A stretch of DNA of 64,000 bases from Protea cynaroides (GCA_028583415.1 CM053266.1:7573217-7637216); one strand, 5' to 3'; shown: positions 1 through 11,289, counted from the first letter of the stretch. The notes: generated by a model from the letters alone, not told the origin. Made by a program: numbers and translations.

Positions 1-287
1 AGATACGAGAGTCTCAGCGTATGTCAGACTTGAGGATGGGAGAGCTTCTAGAGGCTCAGTGCTTGTCTGATCAGTGGGTGGGAGAGCTTTTAGTTGCTCA
101 GCGCATGTCAGATCAGCGGGTGGGAGAGCTTAGGGATGCTTAGTGCGTGACTGACCAGCGGGTGGCTGATCTCACAGCTAGTCTCCAGATGACCCAGATG
201 GAGATAGCTTGGTTGACTAGAGTCTACGCTGAGGACTATGATAGAGACCGTGAGGCACCGCCTTCCCCATCACCTCCAACTCCTTGA
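1..287 (+). pseudogene. aORF of element A, 3' end (antisense to the element)
   Basis: C-terminal end of the extra gene that these elements carry between 5' LTR and gag, on the strand opposite gag-pol. The third frame gives about three copies of a 17-residue unit of the type MGELLEAQ-x-SDQ-x-V, then a QRVADLTASLQ segment, an acidic AEDYDRDRE stretch and a proline/serine tail ending in a TGA at 285-287. The repeat is heptad-like and probably a coiled coil. One in-frame TAG (139-141) interrupts it where homologous units have CAG. Homologues lie at 17033-18396 (B), 24899-26112 (D), 30858-32400 (E), 38419-39646 (H) and 53700-55029 (J). The protein start is outside the window. Function unknown. Confidence 0.75.
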
Positions 288-560
288 TGTATTTCTTTTA
301 TCTTTCTTTTGTACTTCAGAGTAACTGTCTGGATTATGGACTGTACTCTGCTTTAATCATATATAGATAAATGTTTATTCTTCTCTTGGTTGTATATAAA
401 TTTTGTTTCTCATTTAATAGATGCATTATTCTCTTTCAATTTTGTCTCAAACAACACAGATGCTTATGATGTGTTATTATTACATCTTTTAAATTTTTAT
501 CCTATCTCAGTTTACGGACTTTTGTGGAAGTATACTGGTTTCACAGACAGGGCCTGAGAT
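288..560. other. untranslated leader of element A (between aORF end and PBS)
   Basis: AT-rich stretch without a gene. It aligns by eye with 18397-18660 of B and 53437-53699 of J, so it is the leader just downstream of the primer-binding site when read on the minus strand. Confidence 0.7.
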
Positions 561-572
561 GCTCTGATACCA
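561..572 (-). other. primer-binding site of element A (tRNA-iMet type)
   Basis: The minus strand reads TGGTATCAGAGC, the usual complement of the 3' end of plant initiator tRNA-Met. It lies three bases from the LTR edge at 576. It shows that A runs on the minus strand and that 576-2815 is its 5' LTR. Confidence 0.9.
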
Positions 573-859
573 AGTTGTCACACACCAATTCTGTACTATT
601 CAGAACGTGTGATGAATCGCTAATAAACCAACGGTTCTACCAGGATCTCTAATAGGCTATATCCATTAAAAATAAAACCATACACATTCACAACCATAAT
701 CAGAATAAATACACAGTAGCGGAAGTCTTATAGTAAATGAACTGAGAACTCTAACTGTAATAATCATAATTATATTATCAAGTTATTATTGTATCAACTA
801 AGACATAAATAATAAAATATCAATTACATTCTTTTAATAACTAAAATGAAAAAAAATAT

Positions 860-1000
860 CTAAATGAATACACATGAGTTGCACTCGCATGAGGAGTCAT
901 GCGTATCCACTAAGTCTTCAACTTCTATTGTAGCAACACACACGTACACCGGAGCACTCATATAATCTTCAACAGTAGTACCTATATCATCAACTAAAAA
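860..1000 (-). CDS. conserved short coding exon inside the LTR (A copy)
   Basis: The minus-strand frame encodes a peptide with the signature VEDYMSAPVY followed by an acidic stretch and the cysteine-rich end HDSSCECNSCVF, stop TAG at 860-862. The same peptide occurs in every LTR here that reaches this far (9293, 18957, 21402, 26797, 37673, 47215, 53010, 62590), although their DNA differs at many third codon positions, which suggests selection on the protein. Conservation starts at an AG|GT acceptor-like site, so it may be a spliced exon. Upstream residues are not conserved and no shared start codon is visible. I do not recognise the family. Confidence 0.55.
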   Translation of the reverse strand, partial: FLVDDIGTTVEDYMSAPVYVCVATIEVEDLVDTHDSSCECNSCVFI

Positions 1001-1919
1001 TATTCGACGTCGAGAGGGTGAGCAAACATCATGGCTTAGTGAGCAAACAAAACAATGCACCAAACATATGCATGCATTCAATTCATATCTTTGGTCTGGT
1101 AAATAAGTTTACAATGTGCTATAGAAAGGGTAGGTGGCCTCCGCACCTCTATACACGAGTGTGTGAAGCTGTCCAAAGGTAACATTTATTGTCATCCCAC
1201 ATGCACCCACCATGGACAATGTACACGCAAAGGTTATGTTTATTACTATACCAGTTGCCCATACCAACACGTAAGCCCCTACAGGTGAGGGCTCGCAAAT
1301 TGGGCTCGCAACTAACCAATCCTAATGCTAATCAGTGTATCCAAGGCCTCACCCCAGCATCCCTCAATACGTCCATAGAGATAGGGCTAAGGCCCCCCGG
1401 CAGAGTCAGAGACTACATGGTCCGAGACTCATACCCTATGACGTAATAGTTCTGCTAAGGTAATGGCGATACGACGATGTCAGTGGACAAGACTTGAGTT
1501 AGAGATAGAGCTAGAGTGCTAAAGTCCAACTTATGACACCCCCCTTGATACTCGCTTGCATCAAGCACACCAACCACACACATACATTCACATGCCTATT
1601 CCTATCATCATCATCATCATCATGTTATAAACAATAATTTAAATATGCATGAACAGTAATAATATAAATATTGGATGATATGTTGAATGCACATAACAAG
1701 CATACACGCATAGAATCAATCATGGCATTGGACTCACGAATAAAATAGTTTATTATTAGCCAATTAGTTTAGGTCTTGTTCCCTCGCCTTTGCTTGATCA
1801 TAGAATCTCTTTCAAGCTTTAAGAATCAACTAAATATCAATATTATATCACTAGATGACCTAATCAAGTCGATAGAATTTAATTAGAATTTAATTATGAT
1901 TTTAAAAACCATGTTGTTA

Positions 1920-2050
1920 ACTGGGGGTCGATGCCAGGGTCGGAGGTTCCATCGACCCTGGGTGCTACCACCCAGATTTTGGACTTCCCGAACACTGGGG
2001 GTCGATCGTTAGGGTCTGGTAGGGTCGATTGGCCATCAAACCCCTGTGGG
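1920..2050. promoter_or_regulatory. motif cluster 2, GGGGGTCGAT type (A LTR)
   Basis: Repeated GGGTCGAT and its complement ATCGACCC in both orientations, downstream of the presumed start site. Matches cluster 1 of the same LTR and the B clusters. Confidence 0.6.
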
Positions 2051-2539
2051 TTTAGTCATATTTTCATTCTACAGTCCATTCCTTCGTGTTTGGGGTCCTA
2101 TGGCTTGCTTCTACAATGCATTCCACACATGTTCTATGGTCTAGAACCATAGTTCATTCACTTATATGGTTTTTATGATCTCCCCCATGGTTTTCCATGA
2201 AAACCTAACCATGGATGGATGATTTGGGTTTCTCCTAGATCATTCCCTCTTCACTATTTATTCTAAGGTCTGTAGAATTACATGGAGATAGTATCTATAC
2301 CTGAGGATTAGGCTGGTTTCTCTGAAGCCTTCTCTTTGATCATCTTCTCCACTTTCCTTCTCTTCTCTTTCTCTTCTCCTTCTCTTCTCTTTCTCTCAAT
2401 CCAATTAGGGTTCTAAAAGGGGTGAAAGAGGCTTAGGGACGTTCTATTTATAGAGTAGAAACTCCCAAAATAAGTTCCATTGAGATTAGGAAAGAATCCC
2501 ATTGAAATTTGAAAAGTTCCTAATTCACGATTTCTGTTG

Positions 2540-2690
2540 GCAGACTGGGGGTCGATGAGGGGGTCGGAGATCCCGTCGACCCCCGGTTCTAAAATGTCTG
2601 GCCCCCGATTAAAAACTCAGGGTCTGACTTTAGTACTGGGGGGTCCGACCCTGCCTTGCTGGGTATGCAACCCTCCCCCTTATTTTAGTA
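2540..2690. promoter_or_regulatory. motif cluster 1, GGGGGTCGAT type (A LTR)
   Basis: Repeats of GGGGGTCGAT, GGGTCGGA and complements just inside the LTR start, upstream of TATA on the minus strand. Confidence 0.6.
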
Positions 2691-2815
2691 TTTTTGGGTC
2701 AGTTTAATACCTGGGATCGTGATCTCCCTCACGCATTTGATCCATTTGGCTCGACCATGATGGGTAGAACTGGTTCAAGGTGGTAAGATCGGGTTAGTTT
2801 GATACGGGTCTTACA

Positions 2816-4200
2816 AGAATGATATGACAAGGATTGAGGAATGTTTTCTGAAGATGAAGCCTCGAATGTTTTCAGTAAGGGATCAAATCTTTTGTGGCCA
2901 TATAACTAGACAGGTGTATATAGGATGCGGTGCATCGTTGACTTACCCTTATGATTATTGATGATGCACATACCTGATTTTAAATTATCGTGCCTTGATA
3001 GGATATCTTCTCGATTCAACCTGTCAATTGGGGTTATAGATGTTGTTTCCATAGAATTAGTCCGGATTATACCAATCTAAACTACGCTTATGGTCGACAA
3101 CATGAATAGAGATATGAACTGAATGAATAGTTAAAGGTTTAATCATTTTGAATGTACATCTTTCGATTTTATACCTGATTTATTGATGTACCAAAACTTT
3201 TTCCAGATTGATTCCCATAGTACCTTGACCAATGGCACTATATACTCGATAGAACTTATAAACCATGAGGTTAAGAGCTGTAGAACCTCTATTTCCATGT
3301 ATTCAGACCACCTTGCAATCAATAATTATAGGCCCAATTCATTTCGTATTTGGATTGGTTACCATAGATTTACTCTTGATCCTTTAAACCTAAGATCACT
3401 AGATAAAACAAGGGTTCGTCATCATATTGAATTCGAAAAGAAGCAAATGAATTACTCTTGGATAAACATTCTGATTCTTACATTTTCAACCTCCGTTGAT
3501 AAGGATACTTAGTTAATAAGGGAATTATTGCAGGGAAGACGATTGAATTCAGATTAGATTCTATAACTAAGAAACCACAGATGAAGTAATGGAAAATCTA
3601 TTTTGAGATTACTAGATGGATGGATTTGAGTCATGGTCTGTAAAAGGGTGCATGAGTAAAAAGTGAAAACTATCAAGAGCAGCTAGTAAATAGTAGATAG
3701 CGCTTAAGTAGAGTTAAAGATGGCTATATTGGTTTAAATTTTGACAAGGCAGAAGATTTCTAAAAGCATATCTAAGAGTGGATACAAGGATGAAATAAAA
3801 AATAATGCTATTAATAGTACTCGATTAGTACAATTATTAATGAGTTATTCCCAATATCGAAGAGATGAGAGTTTGGCAGAATTAATGAAAATATAAGCAT
3901 ATATCCTAATGCTTATAGGTAGACTTAGGATATGTAGAGAGTAACAAATCAAAAGATACTTTTCGAGATATATGAAAAAGAGATAAGGGTAGAATAACAA
4001 TGATAAAAGAGAAGTAAGCTAATGAGTGCAATATGAGATTATTGGCGACAGACAATAAGAGGTAGAAGGGGATTATACGTGCCATTAAGACCTTTATATC
4101 AAAGTTTGCTAGTTTAAGCCCTTTTAGACTAGATGTTGCATTGGATGAGTGTTATGAACAATGTTTGAATCTTATGGATGGATAAAATAATTTGGATGCA
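2816..4200 (+). other. unassigned interior of element C upstream of protease
   Basis: About 1.4 kb between the edge of LTR A and the first recognisable protease sequence of C. It should hold the end of C's gag, but I find no zinc knuckle or gag core in any frame. An open frame at 3183-3512 (109 codons) has no recognisable motif. It is either very decayed gag or a piece of another insertion. Confidence 0.4.
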
Positions 4201-4204
4201 ACCT

Positions 4205-4520
4205 AATTTGACTTGAGATGGTAGACCTTGACATTGTTTTAGGGATAGACTGGTTATCTCAACACTTTACAAAGCTGTTATGTGCATAAAAGAGGTTGTC
4301 ATTCAAGAGCAAAGATGGCATAGAATTTAGTTTTGTTGAAAGCACATTGCTTAGGAAGCGAAAGCTTATCCTCTCTGCACTAAAGGCGAGGAAATTCCTT
4401 GAAAAGAAAGACTTTAATGTGATGCGTAAATTCTCTTATGTGTTTCTAGAAGACTTACCCGGGTTGCCACCTGATCGTGTGACCGAGTTCGTTATCGACT
4501 TGTACCAGGGCTAGTACTTG
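4205..4520 (+). pseudogene. pol: protease region of element C, decayed
   Basis: Encodes the stretch between protease and RT typical of plant chromoviruses: a VLGIDWL segment near 4225-4255, then KRKLILSALKARKFL and LPGLPPDRVTEFVIDL at about 4350-4505. Stops interrupt it (for example the TAG in the KRL segment). The D-S-G active site upstream is not recognisable. Same strand as the RT, integrase and 3' LTR that follow, so it belongs to element C. Confidence 0.75.
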
Positions 4521-4529
4521 TGTCAAAGG

Positions 4530-5620
4530 CACCCTATAGAATAGTTCCTACAAAGTTGAAGGAACTAAAGACTTAATTACATGAGTTATTAGACAAATGT
4601 TCTAATCAGCCAAGTATTTCATCGTGAGGAGCGCTAGTGTTATTCGTTAAGAAGAAGGACGGTAGTATCCAACTATGTATAGACTATCGAGAATTGAACA
4701 AGCTTACGAACAAGAGTTAATATCCACTACCGTAGATTGATGACTTGTTTAATCAGCTGCAAGGTGCAAATGTATTTTCTAAGATTCATTTTCAGTCAAG
4801 ATATCATCAGCTGAAGAATTTAGACAGCGATATTCCAAAGATAGCTTTTAAAATCGAGAATGGGCATTATGAGTTCCTGGTTATTTCGTTTGGATTGACC
4901 AATGCACTAGCATCTTTTATGGGACATATGAAATTCCATGATGTATTGGACACTTTGGTCATAGCTTTTATCGATGATATTTTGATTTATTCCAAGGAGC
5001 AAAGTGATTCATACAATGGATTTTAGAGCAACCTTACAACAGTTGAGAAGGGAGAAGTTTTATGCCAAATTCAAGAACTGTGAGTTCTGGTTGAACAAGG
5101 TGACTTTTTTGGGTCACGTAGTGTCATCAGAAGGGATTAAAGTGGTCCCTAGTAAGACAGAAGAAATTATAGGGTGAGAAGCACCTAAGAACATTGTAGA
5201 GATCAGAAGTTTCTTGGAATTAGCTGGTTGTTATCAATGGTTCATGGAGGACTACTCTAAAATCGCAGTAACTCTTACTAAGCTAACCAGGAAAGAGGAA
5301 AAGTTATTTGGACTAACAAATAGAATAATATTTTAGACTCTAAAAGCAAGGTAGATATCAGCTCCCATCTTGATCGTTCTGACACCAGGGGAACCTTTTA
5401 CCTTATACACCAATGTTTCGGATTGGGTCCAGGATGCGTGCTGATACAAGAAGAATAAGTGATTGCCTATGCTTAAAGACAACTGAAAGAGCATGAAAAG
5501 AATCACCCGACTCATGACTTGGAGTTACTAACAGTGATTCATGCAATCGAGACTTGGAGACATTATCTATACGGAGAAAGATTTCAGATTAAATCGGATT
5601 ACAAAAGTTTTATATATCTC
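4530..5620 (+). pseudogene. pol: reverse transcriptase and RNase H of element C, decayed
   Basis: RT is recognisable from KKDGSIQLCIDYRELN (about 4655-4700), DDLFNQLQGANVFSKI (4738-4790) and the catalytic FIDDILIYS near 4970-5000. RNase H follows (THDLELLTVIHAIETWRHYL, about 5510-5570, then IKSDYKSFIYLF). Many stops and frameshifts, so no product is possible. The domain order PR-RT-RH-INT is that of Ty3/gypsy. C is among the most decayed elements of the window, in line with being a host for later insertions. Confidence 0.85.
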
Positions 5621-6099
5621 TTCACCCAAAAAGAGTTGAACATGAGGCAGAGAAAATGGTTGGAACTCTTGAAGGATTAAGATGTGATATTCAATGTTGC
5701 TTAAGCAAGGCTAATGTGGTAGCTGAACCTTTGAGCAAAAAGGGGAATAATGAAGCCAGAAGGAGGACCTGGTATAAATACCGTCTTGTGTTCTCCAGCA
5801 ACAGATTTAGATTTAAAAGAAGAGCAACATATAATAGAAACTTGTGATGATCCAATTGAGTGAGAACTTATGGATCAATAGTTCCTCGCTTACATTCATA
5901 GCGTTAAAGATCGTCTCTGATTTGATGGACGAAGTAAAAGCAATACTTTTATTAGATCCATATCTAAAAGCGGTGTAAGAAGATTTAGAGAAAGAAAAAC
6001 ATAACCCTGACTTACTTTAGATGTGGAAAAGGTACTTAGATATAGAGGTAGATTCTGAATACCTGAAGGAGAAGACTCTAACATCATGAATAGGATAAT

Positions 6100-7330
6100 G
6101 ATAGGAGCCTATTGTACTCTATATTCAGGACAACCTAGAGTACCAATTTGTGTCATGACCTGAAGAGATTGTACTAGTAAAGAGAAATGATAACAAATGT
6201 GGCTTAGTACAAGTTTCAGTGGCTTAGTACGAGTTTCAATGTCTGAAATGCTAGTAAGTAAAGGCTAAAAGAGAAAGACCAGCAAGCTTACTACAACCAC
6301 TATCAAAGCCAGTTTGGAAGTGGAACTGCATTACAATGGACTATGTCACTGGTTTACCATTGACTCCCAGATCAGTTGACGTAGTTTGGGTGATTGTTGA
6401 TTGCCTTATAAAGATGGCTCATTTCATTGCTATACGACCTTGGTGTGCTTTAGAATGGCTAGCTAAGCTATATGTGGATAATAGTGTTAGATTTAATGGT
6501 ATGCCTAAGTGCATAGTGTCGGGTAGAGGCTCATGCTTTACCTCAAAATTTTAGGAGGGACTACAGAAAACGATGGAAACAAAGTTATAGTTTAGCACCG
6601 CATTTCACCCCTAAACTGATGGACAGATGGAGCAGGTTATATAGATCCTAGGAGGTATTCTCCAAGCCTGTGAAATTGTTTTTAAAGGAGCTTGAGATGA
6701 GAAGTTGCCGCTAATTGAGGTTGCGACCAAGCTACCATTCGATGTCATCTATGAAGTGTGGTATAGTAGGAAATGTCGAACTCCTTGGTTTTGGAACGAA
6801 GTTGGTGAACGAAGAATTATAAGACCTGAGTATATTAAAGAAACCTATCGAGTGGTAGACAAGATAAAAGAAAAGGGTCAAGACAACTCAAGGTTGTCAG
6901 AAGAGACACTAAGACCACGAGTTTGCTATAAGTGATAAAGTGTTTTTGAAGATATCACTTGTGTGTGATTTGCAATGGTTCAGTAAGAAGGGAAAGTTGT
7001 GTCATGGATATCAAATTTTAGAGAGACATAGAAAAGTAGTATATTAACTCATGTTACCGCCATCCATGTTTTGGTGCACGATGTATTTCACGTGTCTCTA
7101 TAGAAGAAGTATGTTAGAGATCCATCACTGGTATTGACCACGGATCCACTGGATTTGATAGAAGACTTAACTTCTGAAGTGGTACCAGCCTAGATTGCCA
7201 GTTAGAAGGTACAACATCTCTAGAGGCGGGATATTTATTAAGTAAAGGTAACTTGGCAAAGACAAAACGTGAAAGAGATTACATGGGAAGAGGAAAATAC
7301 AATGCAAAAACAGTATTCCCACCTATTCGA
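6100..7330 (+). pseudogene. pol: integrase and chromodomain of element C, decayed
   Basis: Integrase core from ITMDYVTGLPLTPRSVD (about 6330-6375) through VDNSVRFNGMPKCIVSG, FHP-x-TDGQ and YSRKCRTPWFWNEVGE (about 6765-6805). The second catalytic Asp of the SDRD motif reads Gly in SGRG. A chromodomain remnant (VTWQ, EITWEEENTMQKQY) is at about 7245-7315, placing C in the chromovirus group. Stops occur throughout. The frame runs toward the tandem PPT and the 3' LTR. Confidence 0.85.
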
Positions 7331-7442
7331 CCCAGAAAGTACATTTAAATTTCGAGGATGAAATTTTTTTTGAGGGTGGGGGAGTTGTAAGATCCATATA
7401 TGCAAATTTTGAGGATGAAATTTCTTTTAAGGGTGGTGGAGT
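7331..7442 (+). other. tandemly duplicated polypurine-tract module of element C
   Basis: Two copies of a module of about 57 bp (AAATTTTGAGGATGAAATTT, then purines GGGTGG-GGAG, then TTGTAAGA) end at 7385 and 7442. The second copy is followed by the real LTR, so the first TGTAAGATCC (7386) is a false LTR start inside the duplication. Element H has the same duplication at 45270-45368. Confidence 0.75.
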
Positions 7443-7635
7443 TGTAAGACCTGCACGCCATAAACCAGATCTAACCATACGTTCTCGTGTGGTGATCAAT
7501 CTTTCCATCAAAATTAGCTCATGTGAACCAATTGTATGAGGAAACCACAAGATAAGGTAAGTAACAAGTCAAATTTAGTTGGTGTGGTTGACTGTTTAAG
7601 TTTGTGTGGAAGCAACAGTCAAAAACTAAAAACCA

Positions 7636-7780
7636 ATAATTTTTGGTTGTGTGGTCACATTTTTGAGGGGTATGGTCGACCACATGAGACCACTTCCATG
7701 AGACTACACAACGTGTGGTTGCATATTTGGGATGTGTGGTCGACGGATTCAGCGACCACACGTGCGACCATACGAAGTTG
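7636..7780. promoter_or_regulatory. motif cluster 1, GTGGTCGACCAC type (C LTR)
   Basis: Contains TATGGTCGACCACA, GTGTGGTCGACGG, CGACCACACG and CGACCATACG, upstream of the TATA box at 7867. F carries the same flavour; the other subfamilies do not. Confidence 0.6.
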
Positions 7781-7866
7781 AAACCAACTCCGAGTTTTGG
7801 AAACTTTTCAAATCTTAAGGGATCTCTTTCCTAATTAAAGTGGGACTCTATATAGAGGATTTTTTC

Positions 7867-7874
7867 TATATAAA
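7867..7874 (+). promoter_or_regulatory. TATA box of the C LTR
   Basis: TATATAAA followed by AGGACTCCCGTTAGCC. The analogous context (TATA-like box, then a GGAC-TCCC block) recurs in the other LTRs, for example near 51494 and 10901, and marks the probable U3/R boundary. Confidence 0.6.
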
Positions 7875-8264
7875 GGACTCCCGTTAGCCTCTCTTACCCT
7901 TTTAGAACCCAAATTAAAATTTCAAACCTAAGAGAGAATGAGAGAGGATGAGAAGGAGAAGAAGAGAAGGAGAGGAAAGCTTGGGAAATGGTTTTGCAGA
8001 GAAGAATTCTATTATTTACAGCATTCTTAAGGTATGAACCTATCTTTGTAAAGCTAGATTATATAGGATAGGTTCATTTTCATCAAGTTGACGTGTTGAA
8101 TCTAATGTAACGATTTCGGTTATGGAATTTCTAAGAAAAACCATAAGAGAATAGGATAGGGATAATTGATAAGGAAAAACTGTGATTAAAGGCCATAGAA
8201 TGATCTTTGGGTGAATCCTGTTGATAAGCCAAGAGGAGGAACTCATATGAGAAGTAAAAATCGA

Positions 8265-8460
8265 CCAAACTTCGTATGGTCGCAGCTATGGTTGACCACA
8301 GGGTGACCAGAGAGTAGACCATAACTATTCGAGGAGTTTCCTAGAGTCATGTGGTCGCATGCTATGGTCGCATGATATGCGACCACAGGGGTCGACCACA
8401 CAGTGTGTGGTCGCATATATTCAGACCACAGGTTCAACCATACCTGCGACTATACAATAA
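8265..8460. promoter_or_regulatory. motif cluster 2, GTGGTCGACCAC type (C LTR)
   Basis: Dense TATGGTCGCA, GTGGTCGCAT, ATGCGACCACA and GGTCGACCACAC in both orientations, downstream of the start site. Confidence 0.6.
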
Positions 8461-9292
8461 CAACAAGTATATTTTGAGACCAGACAAGGTTTTTAACTAC
8501 TGTAACTTGGTAAACTTGAACCCTAACTTAAATACATTAATTTTTTAGGTTCCCAATAGATTCAAAATGACTTCCAAAGCTTGGGAGAGGAACAAACATC
8601 AATCAAAGGTGAGGGAACAAGACATAAACTAATTAGATAATAACAAACTATTTTATTTTATTTGTTCAATGCAATGAATGCTTTTACACTTATATGCTTG
8701 TAATGTGCATCTCAAATGTCATCCAATATTACTGTTATTTTTACTCATGCATATTTATTTATATTTATATATAACATGATGATGTTGATGATGCTAAGAA
8801 TAGGCATGTGATTGCGTGTGTGGTTAGTATGTTGGATGAGAGTAGAGCATTAAGGGGAGGATGTGGCATTATGGTTCTGCCTGGTCACCAGACTTTAGCT
8901 ATATCTCTACTCAAGTCTTGCCCACTGACATCGTTGTTGCCATTACCTTAGCAGAACTATTATGTCGTAGGGCATCAGTGGAGGTGGTCTCCGAGGTGGT
9001 CTCCGACTGTGTTATCACACCCCAATTTCACACTATTCAGAATGGTGTGATGAACCGCTAGCAAACCAACGGTTCAACCAGGATCTCGGATAGACAATAT
9101 CCGTTTTATCTAAACCTCGTACATCCACATTCATAATCAGAATAAATATACAATAGCGGAAGTCTTATAGTAAAATGAACTGAGAATCTACTGTGATATT
9201 AATATTTAAATAGCAAATTAGTCTGTGGCAACTAAGACATAAATAAATATCAAATACATGTCTTTACTAAATCCAAATAATGAAAATAACAT

Positions 9293-9435
9293 CTAATCGA
9301 ATACACATGAGTTGCACTCGTAAGAGGAGTCATGCGTATCCACTTCATCTTCAACTTCCATCGCCGTCATGTGCCTGTACACTGGAGCATTGACATAATC
9401 TTCGACGGTAGTACCTGCATCATCAACTAAAATAT
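9293..9435 (-). CDS. conserved short coding exon inside the LTR (B 3' LTR copy)
   Basis: Minus-strand peptide with VEDYVNAPVY and the end THDSSYECNSCVFD, stop TAG at 9293-9295. The first Cys of the CEC motif reads Tyr here. One base fewer in the upstream T-run than in the B 5' copy changes the upstream frame, which supports the view that only the part after the AG|GT acceptor is coding. Confidence 0.5.
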
Positions 9436-10366
9436 TCGACGTCGAGGGGGTGAGCACACATCATGGCTCAGTGAGCAAACAAAACAATGCAATAGTACAT
9501 ATGCATGCAATCAATTCATATCTTTGGTCTGGTTTAATGTTTGCAATATGCAATAGAAAGGTTTGGGTGGTCAAAGGTTAACGTTTATTGACCCCTCCTC
9601 TATACACAAGTGTGTGACGCCGCCTGAAGGTAACGTTTATCGTCTACTCACAAGCACCCAATTCATGAACATTGTACAACAAAGGTTAACGTTTATTTCT
9701 GTACAGTGCCATACCAACACGTAAGCCCCTATTTGCGAGGGCTTGCGAACTGGGCTCATAACTAACCATTCCTAATGTCAAACAGTGTATCCAAGGCCTC
9801 ACCCCAGCATCCCTCAGAACGTCCATAGAGATAGAGCGAAGGCCCCCTGGTAGAGTCAGAGACTACAAGGACCGAGACCACCTCCCTTGATACTCTACGA
9901 CGTAATAGTTCTGCTAAAGTAATGGCGATACGACGATACTAATGTACAAGACTTGAGTTAGAGATAGAGCTAAAGTGCTGAGGCCCAGCCTATGACACTC
10001 GCTCGCATCAAGTACACCAACCACACACATACATTCACATGCCTATTCCTATCATCATCATAATTATCATGTTATAAACAATAAAGTAAATATGCATGAA
10101 CAATAAATAGAAATATCGGATGACATGTTGAATGCAAATTACAGGCATGTTCGCATAGAATCAAGCATAGTGTTGGACTCAAGAAATAAAACAGTTTATT
10201 ATTAACCAATTAGTTAAGAGTCTTGTTTCCTCACCTTAGCTTGCTAGTAGATCCTTTTTCAAGCTTTAAAATCACTTTTATATTGTTATTATATTGCTAG
10301 ATGACCTAACAAAGTCGATAAAATTTAATTAGGACTAATTCTGAATTTAAAAAGCATGTTGTTAAC

Positions 10367-10510
10367 TGGGGATCGGAGCTAGGGTCGGAGTTATGATCGA
10401 CCCTGGGTGCGACCACCCCTATTCTGGGCTTTCCGAACACTGGGGGTTGATGTTCAGGGTCTGGTAGGGTCGATTGGCCATCGACCCCCCATGCGACCCC
10501 CTTTGGGTTT
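10367..10510. promoter_or_regulatory. motif cluster 2, GGGGGTCGAT type (B 3' LTR)
   Basis: GGGTCGGAG, ATCGACCCTGG, GGGTCGATTGG, CATCGACCCCCC and CGACCCCC, same flavour as cluster 1 and cluster 3 of B. Confidence 0.6.
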
Positions 10511-10900
10511 TGTCGATTTTTCTTTCTTCAGCCCATTCTTCGTGTTTGGGGTCCTATGGCGTACTCCTACAGTCCATTCCACACATGTTCTATGGCCTAG
10601 AACCATGATTCATTCACCTATATGGCTTTCATGATTTTCCCCATGGTTTTCCATGAAAACCTAACCATGGGTTGATGGTTTGGGTTTCTCCGAGATCATA
10701 CCCTCTTCATTATCTACTCTAAGGTCTTTAAAAACTCATGGAAATAGTATCCATACCTGAGAAGATTACTCCTTCTCTGCAACTCTTTTGCTTTTGATTT
10801 CTTCTCTTCTTTCCTTCTCTTCTTCTTCTCTTCATTCTCTTCTCTTTCTCTCAATTCAATTAGGGTTCTAAAAAGAGTGAAAGAGGCTTAGGGACATCCT

Positions 10901-10907
10901 ATTTATA
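10901..10907 (-). promoter_or_regulatory. TATA box of the B 3' LTR
   Basis: Minus strand TATAAAT within CTCTATAAATAGG, followed by a GGATGTCCCTAAGCCTC block that is conserved in the other LTRs. Confidence 0.6.
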
Positions 10908-11004
10908 GAGTAGAAACTCCTAAAATAAGTCCGATTGAGATTAGGAAGGAATCCCATTGAAATTATGAAAGTTTCCTAATTTCTATTTTTACCGAGTATC
11001 GGGG

Positions 11005-11130
11005 GTCGATAGGGGGGGTCGGAGATCCCGTCGACCCCTGGTCCTTAAAATGTCTAACCCCCCATAAAAAACTGGGGGTCTGACTTCTATACTGGGGGGT
11101 CCGACCCTCCCTTGCTGGGTATGCGACCCT
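11005..11130. promoter_or_regulatory. motif cluster 1, GGGGGTCGAT type (B 3' LTR)
   Basis: GGGGGTCGATAGGG, GGGGGTCGGAG, CGTCGACCCC, GGGGTCCGACCCTCC and GCGACCCTCC in about 125 bp, upstream of TATA on the minus strand. Confidence 0.6.
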
Positions 11131-11269
11131 CCCCTTATTTAAGTGTTTTTGGGTCAGTTTAATACCTTGGATCGTGATCTCCTTCACGCACTTGGTCCAT
11201 TTGGCTCAACCATGATGGGTAGACCTGGTTCAAGGTGGTAAGACCGGTTAGTTTGATATGGGTCTTACA

Positions 11270-11281
11270 ACTCCCCCCTAC
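11270..11281 (-). other. polypurine tract of element B
   Basis: Minus strand TAGGGGGGAGT directly before the LTR. Single, not duplicated as in C and H. The pol reading frame runs through it so that GAG TTG TAA ends in the LTR. Confidence 0.8.
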
Positions 11282-11289
11282 TTATAAAA

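Larger units (their letters stand above)
576..2815 (-). repeat. 5' LTR of element A (Tekay-like chromovirus), interior outside window
   Basis: About 2.24 kb, read on the minus strand from TGTAAGACCC (right edge) to TGTGACA (left edge). Same subfamily as the B LTRs and the G fragment. On the minus strand it holds, in order, motif cluster 1 (2540-2690), a TATAAATA box near 2450, a conserved splice-donor-like AGGTATAG near 2300, motif cluster 2 (1920-2050), a GAT microsatellite, and a conserved short coding exon (860-1000). The right flank AGAAT (2816-2820) should be the target-site duplication; its partner is outside the window. A interrupts the interior of element C. Confidence 0.88.
7443..9012 (+). 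repeat. 3' LTR of element C, first part (split by B)
   Basis: Starts TGTAAGACCTG after the PPT. Belongs to a subfamily with F, rich in GTGGTCGACCAC-type motifs. Holds cluster 1 (7636-7780), a TATATAAA box (7867-7874), a splice-donor-like AAGGTATG near 8030, cluster 2 (8265-8460) and GAT repeats near 8770. Cut at 9012 by element B and continues at 20946; the two parts total about 2.43 kb. Confidence 0.88.
9013..11269 (-). repeat. 3' LTR of element B
   Basis: About 2.26 kb. On the minus strand it begins TGTAAGACCC (11269) and ends GTGATA (the TGTGACA end mutated). Same order of motifs as LTR A: cluster 1 (11005-11130), TATA (10901-10907), donor-like site near 10757, cluster 2 (10367-10510), GAT repeats near 10055, conserved exon (9293-9435). 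Confidence 0.9.

Noticed and set aside
561..572. tRNA-like sequence at the PBS sites
   Set aside because: Only the 12-14 bases complementary to the tRNA end are present; no tRNA gene.
7386..7442. LTR of C starting at the first TGTAAGATCC
   Set aside because: The segment 7386-7442 repeats the pre-LTR module; the sequence after 7443 is what aligns with other LTR starts.
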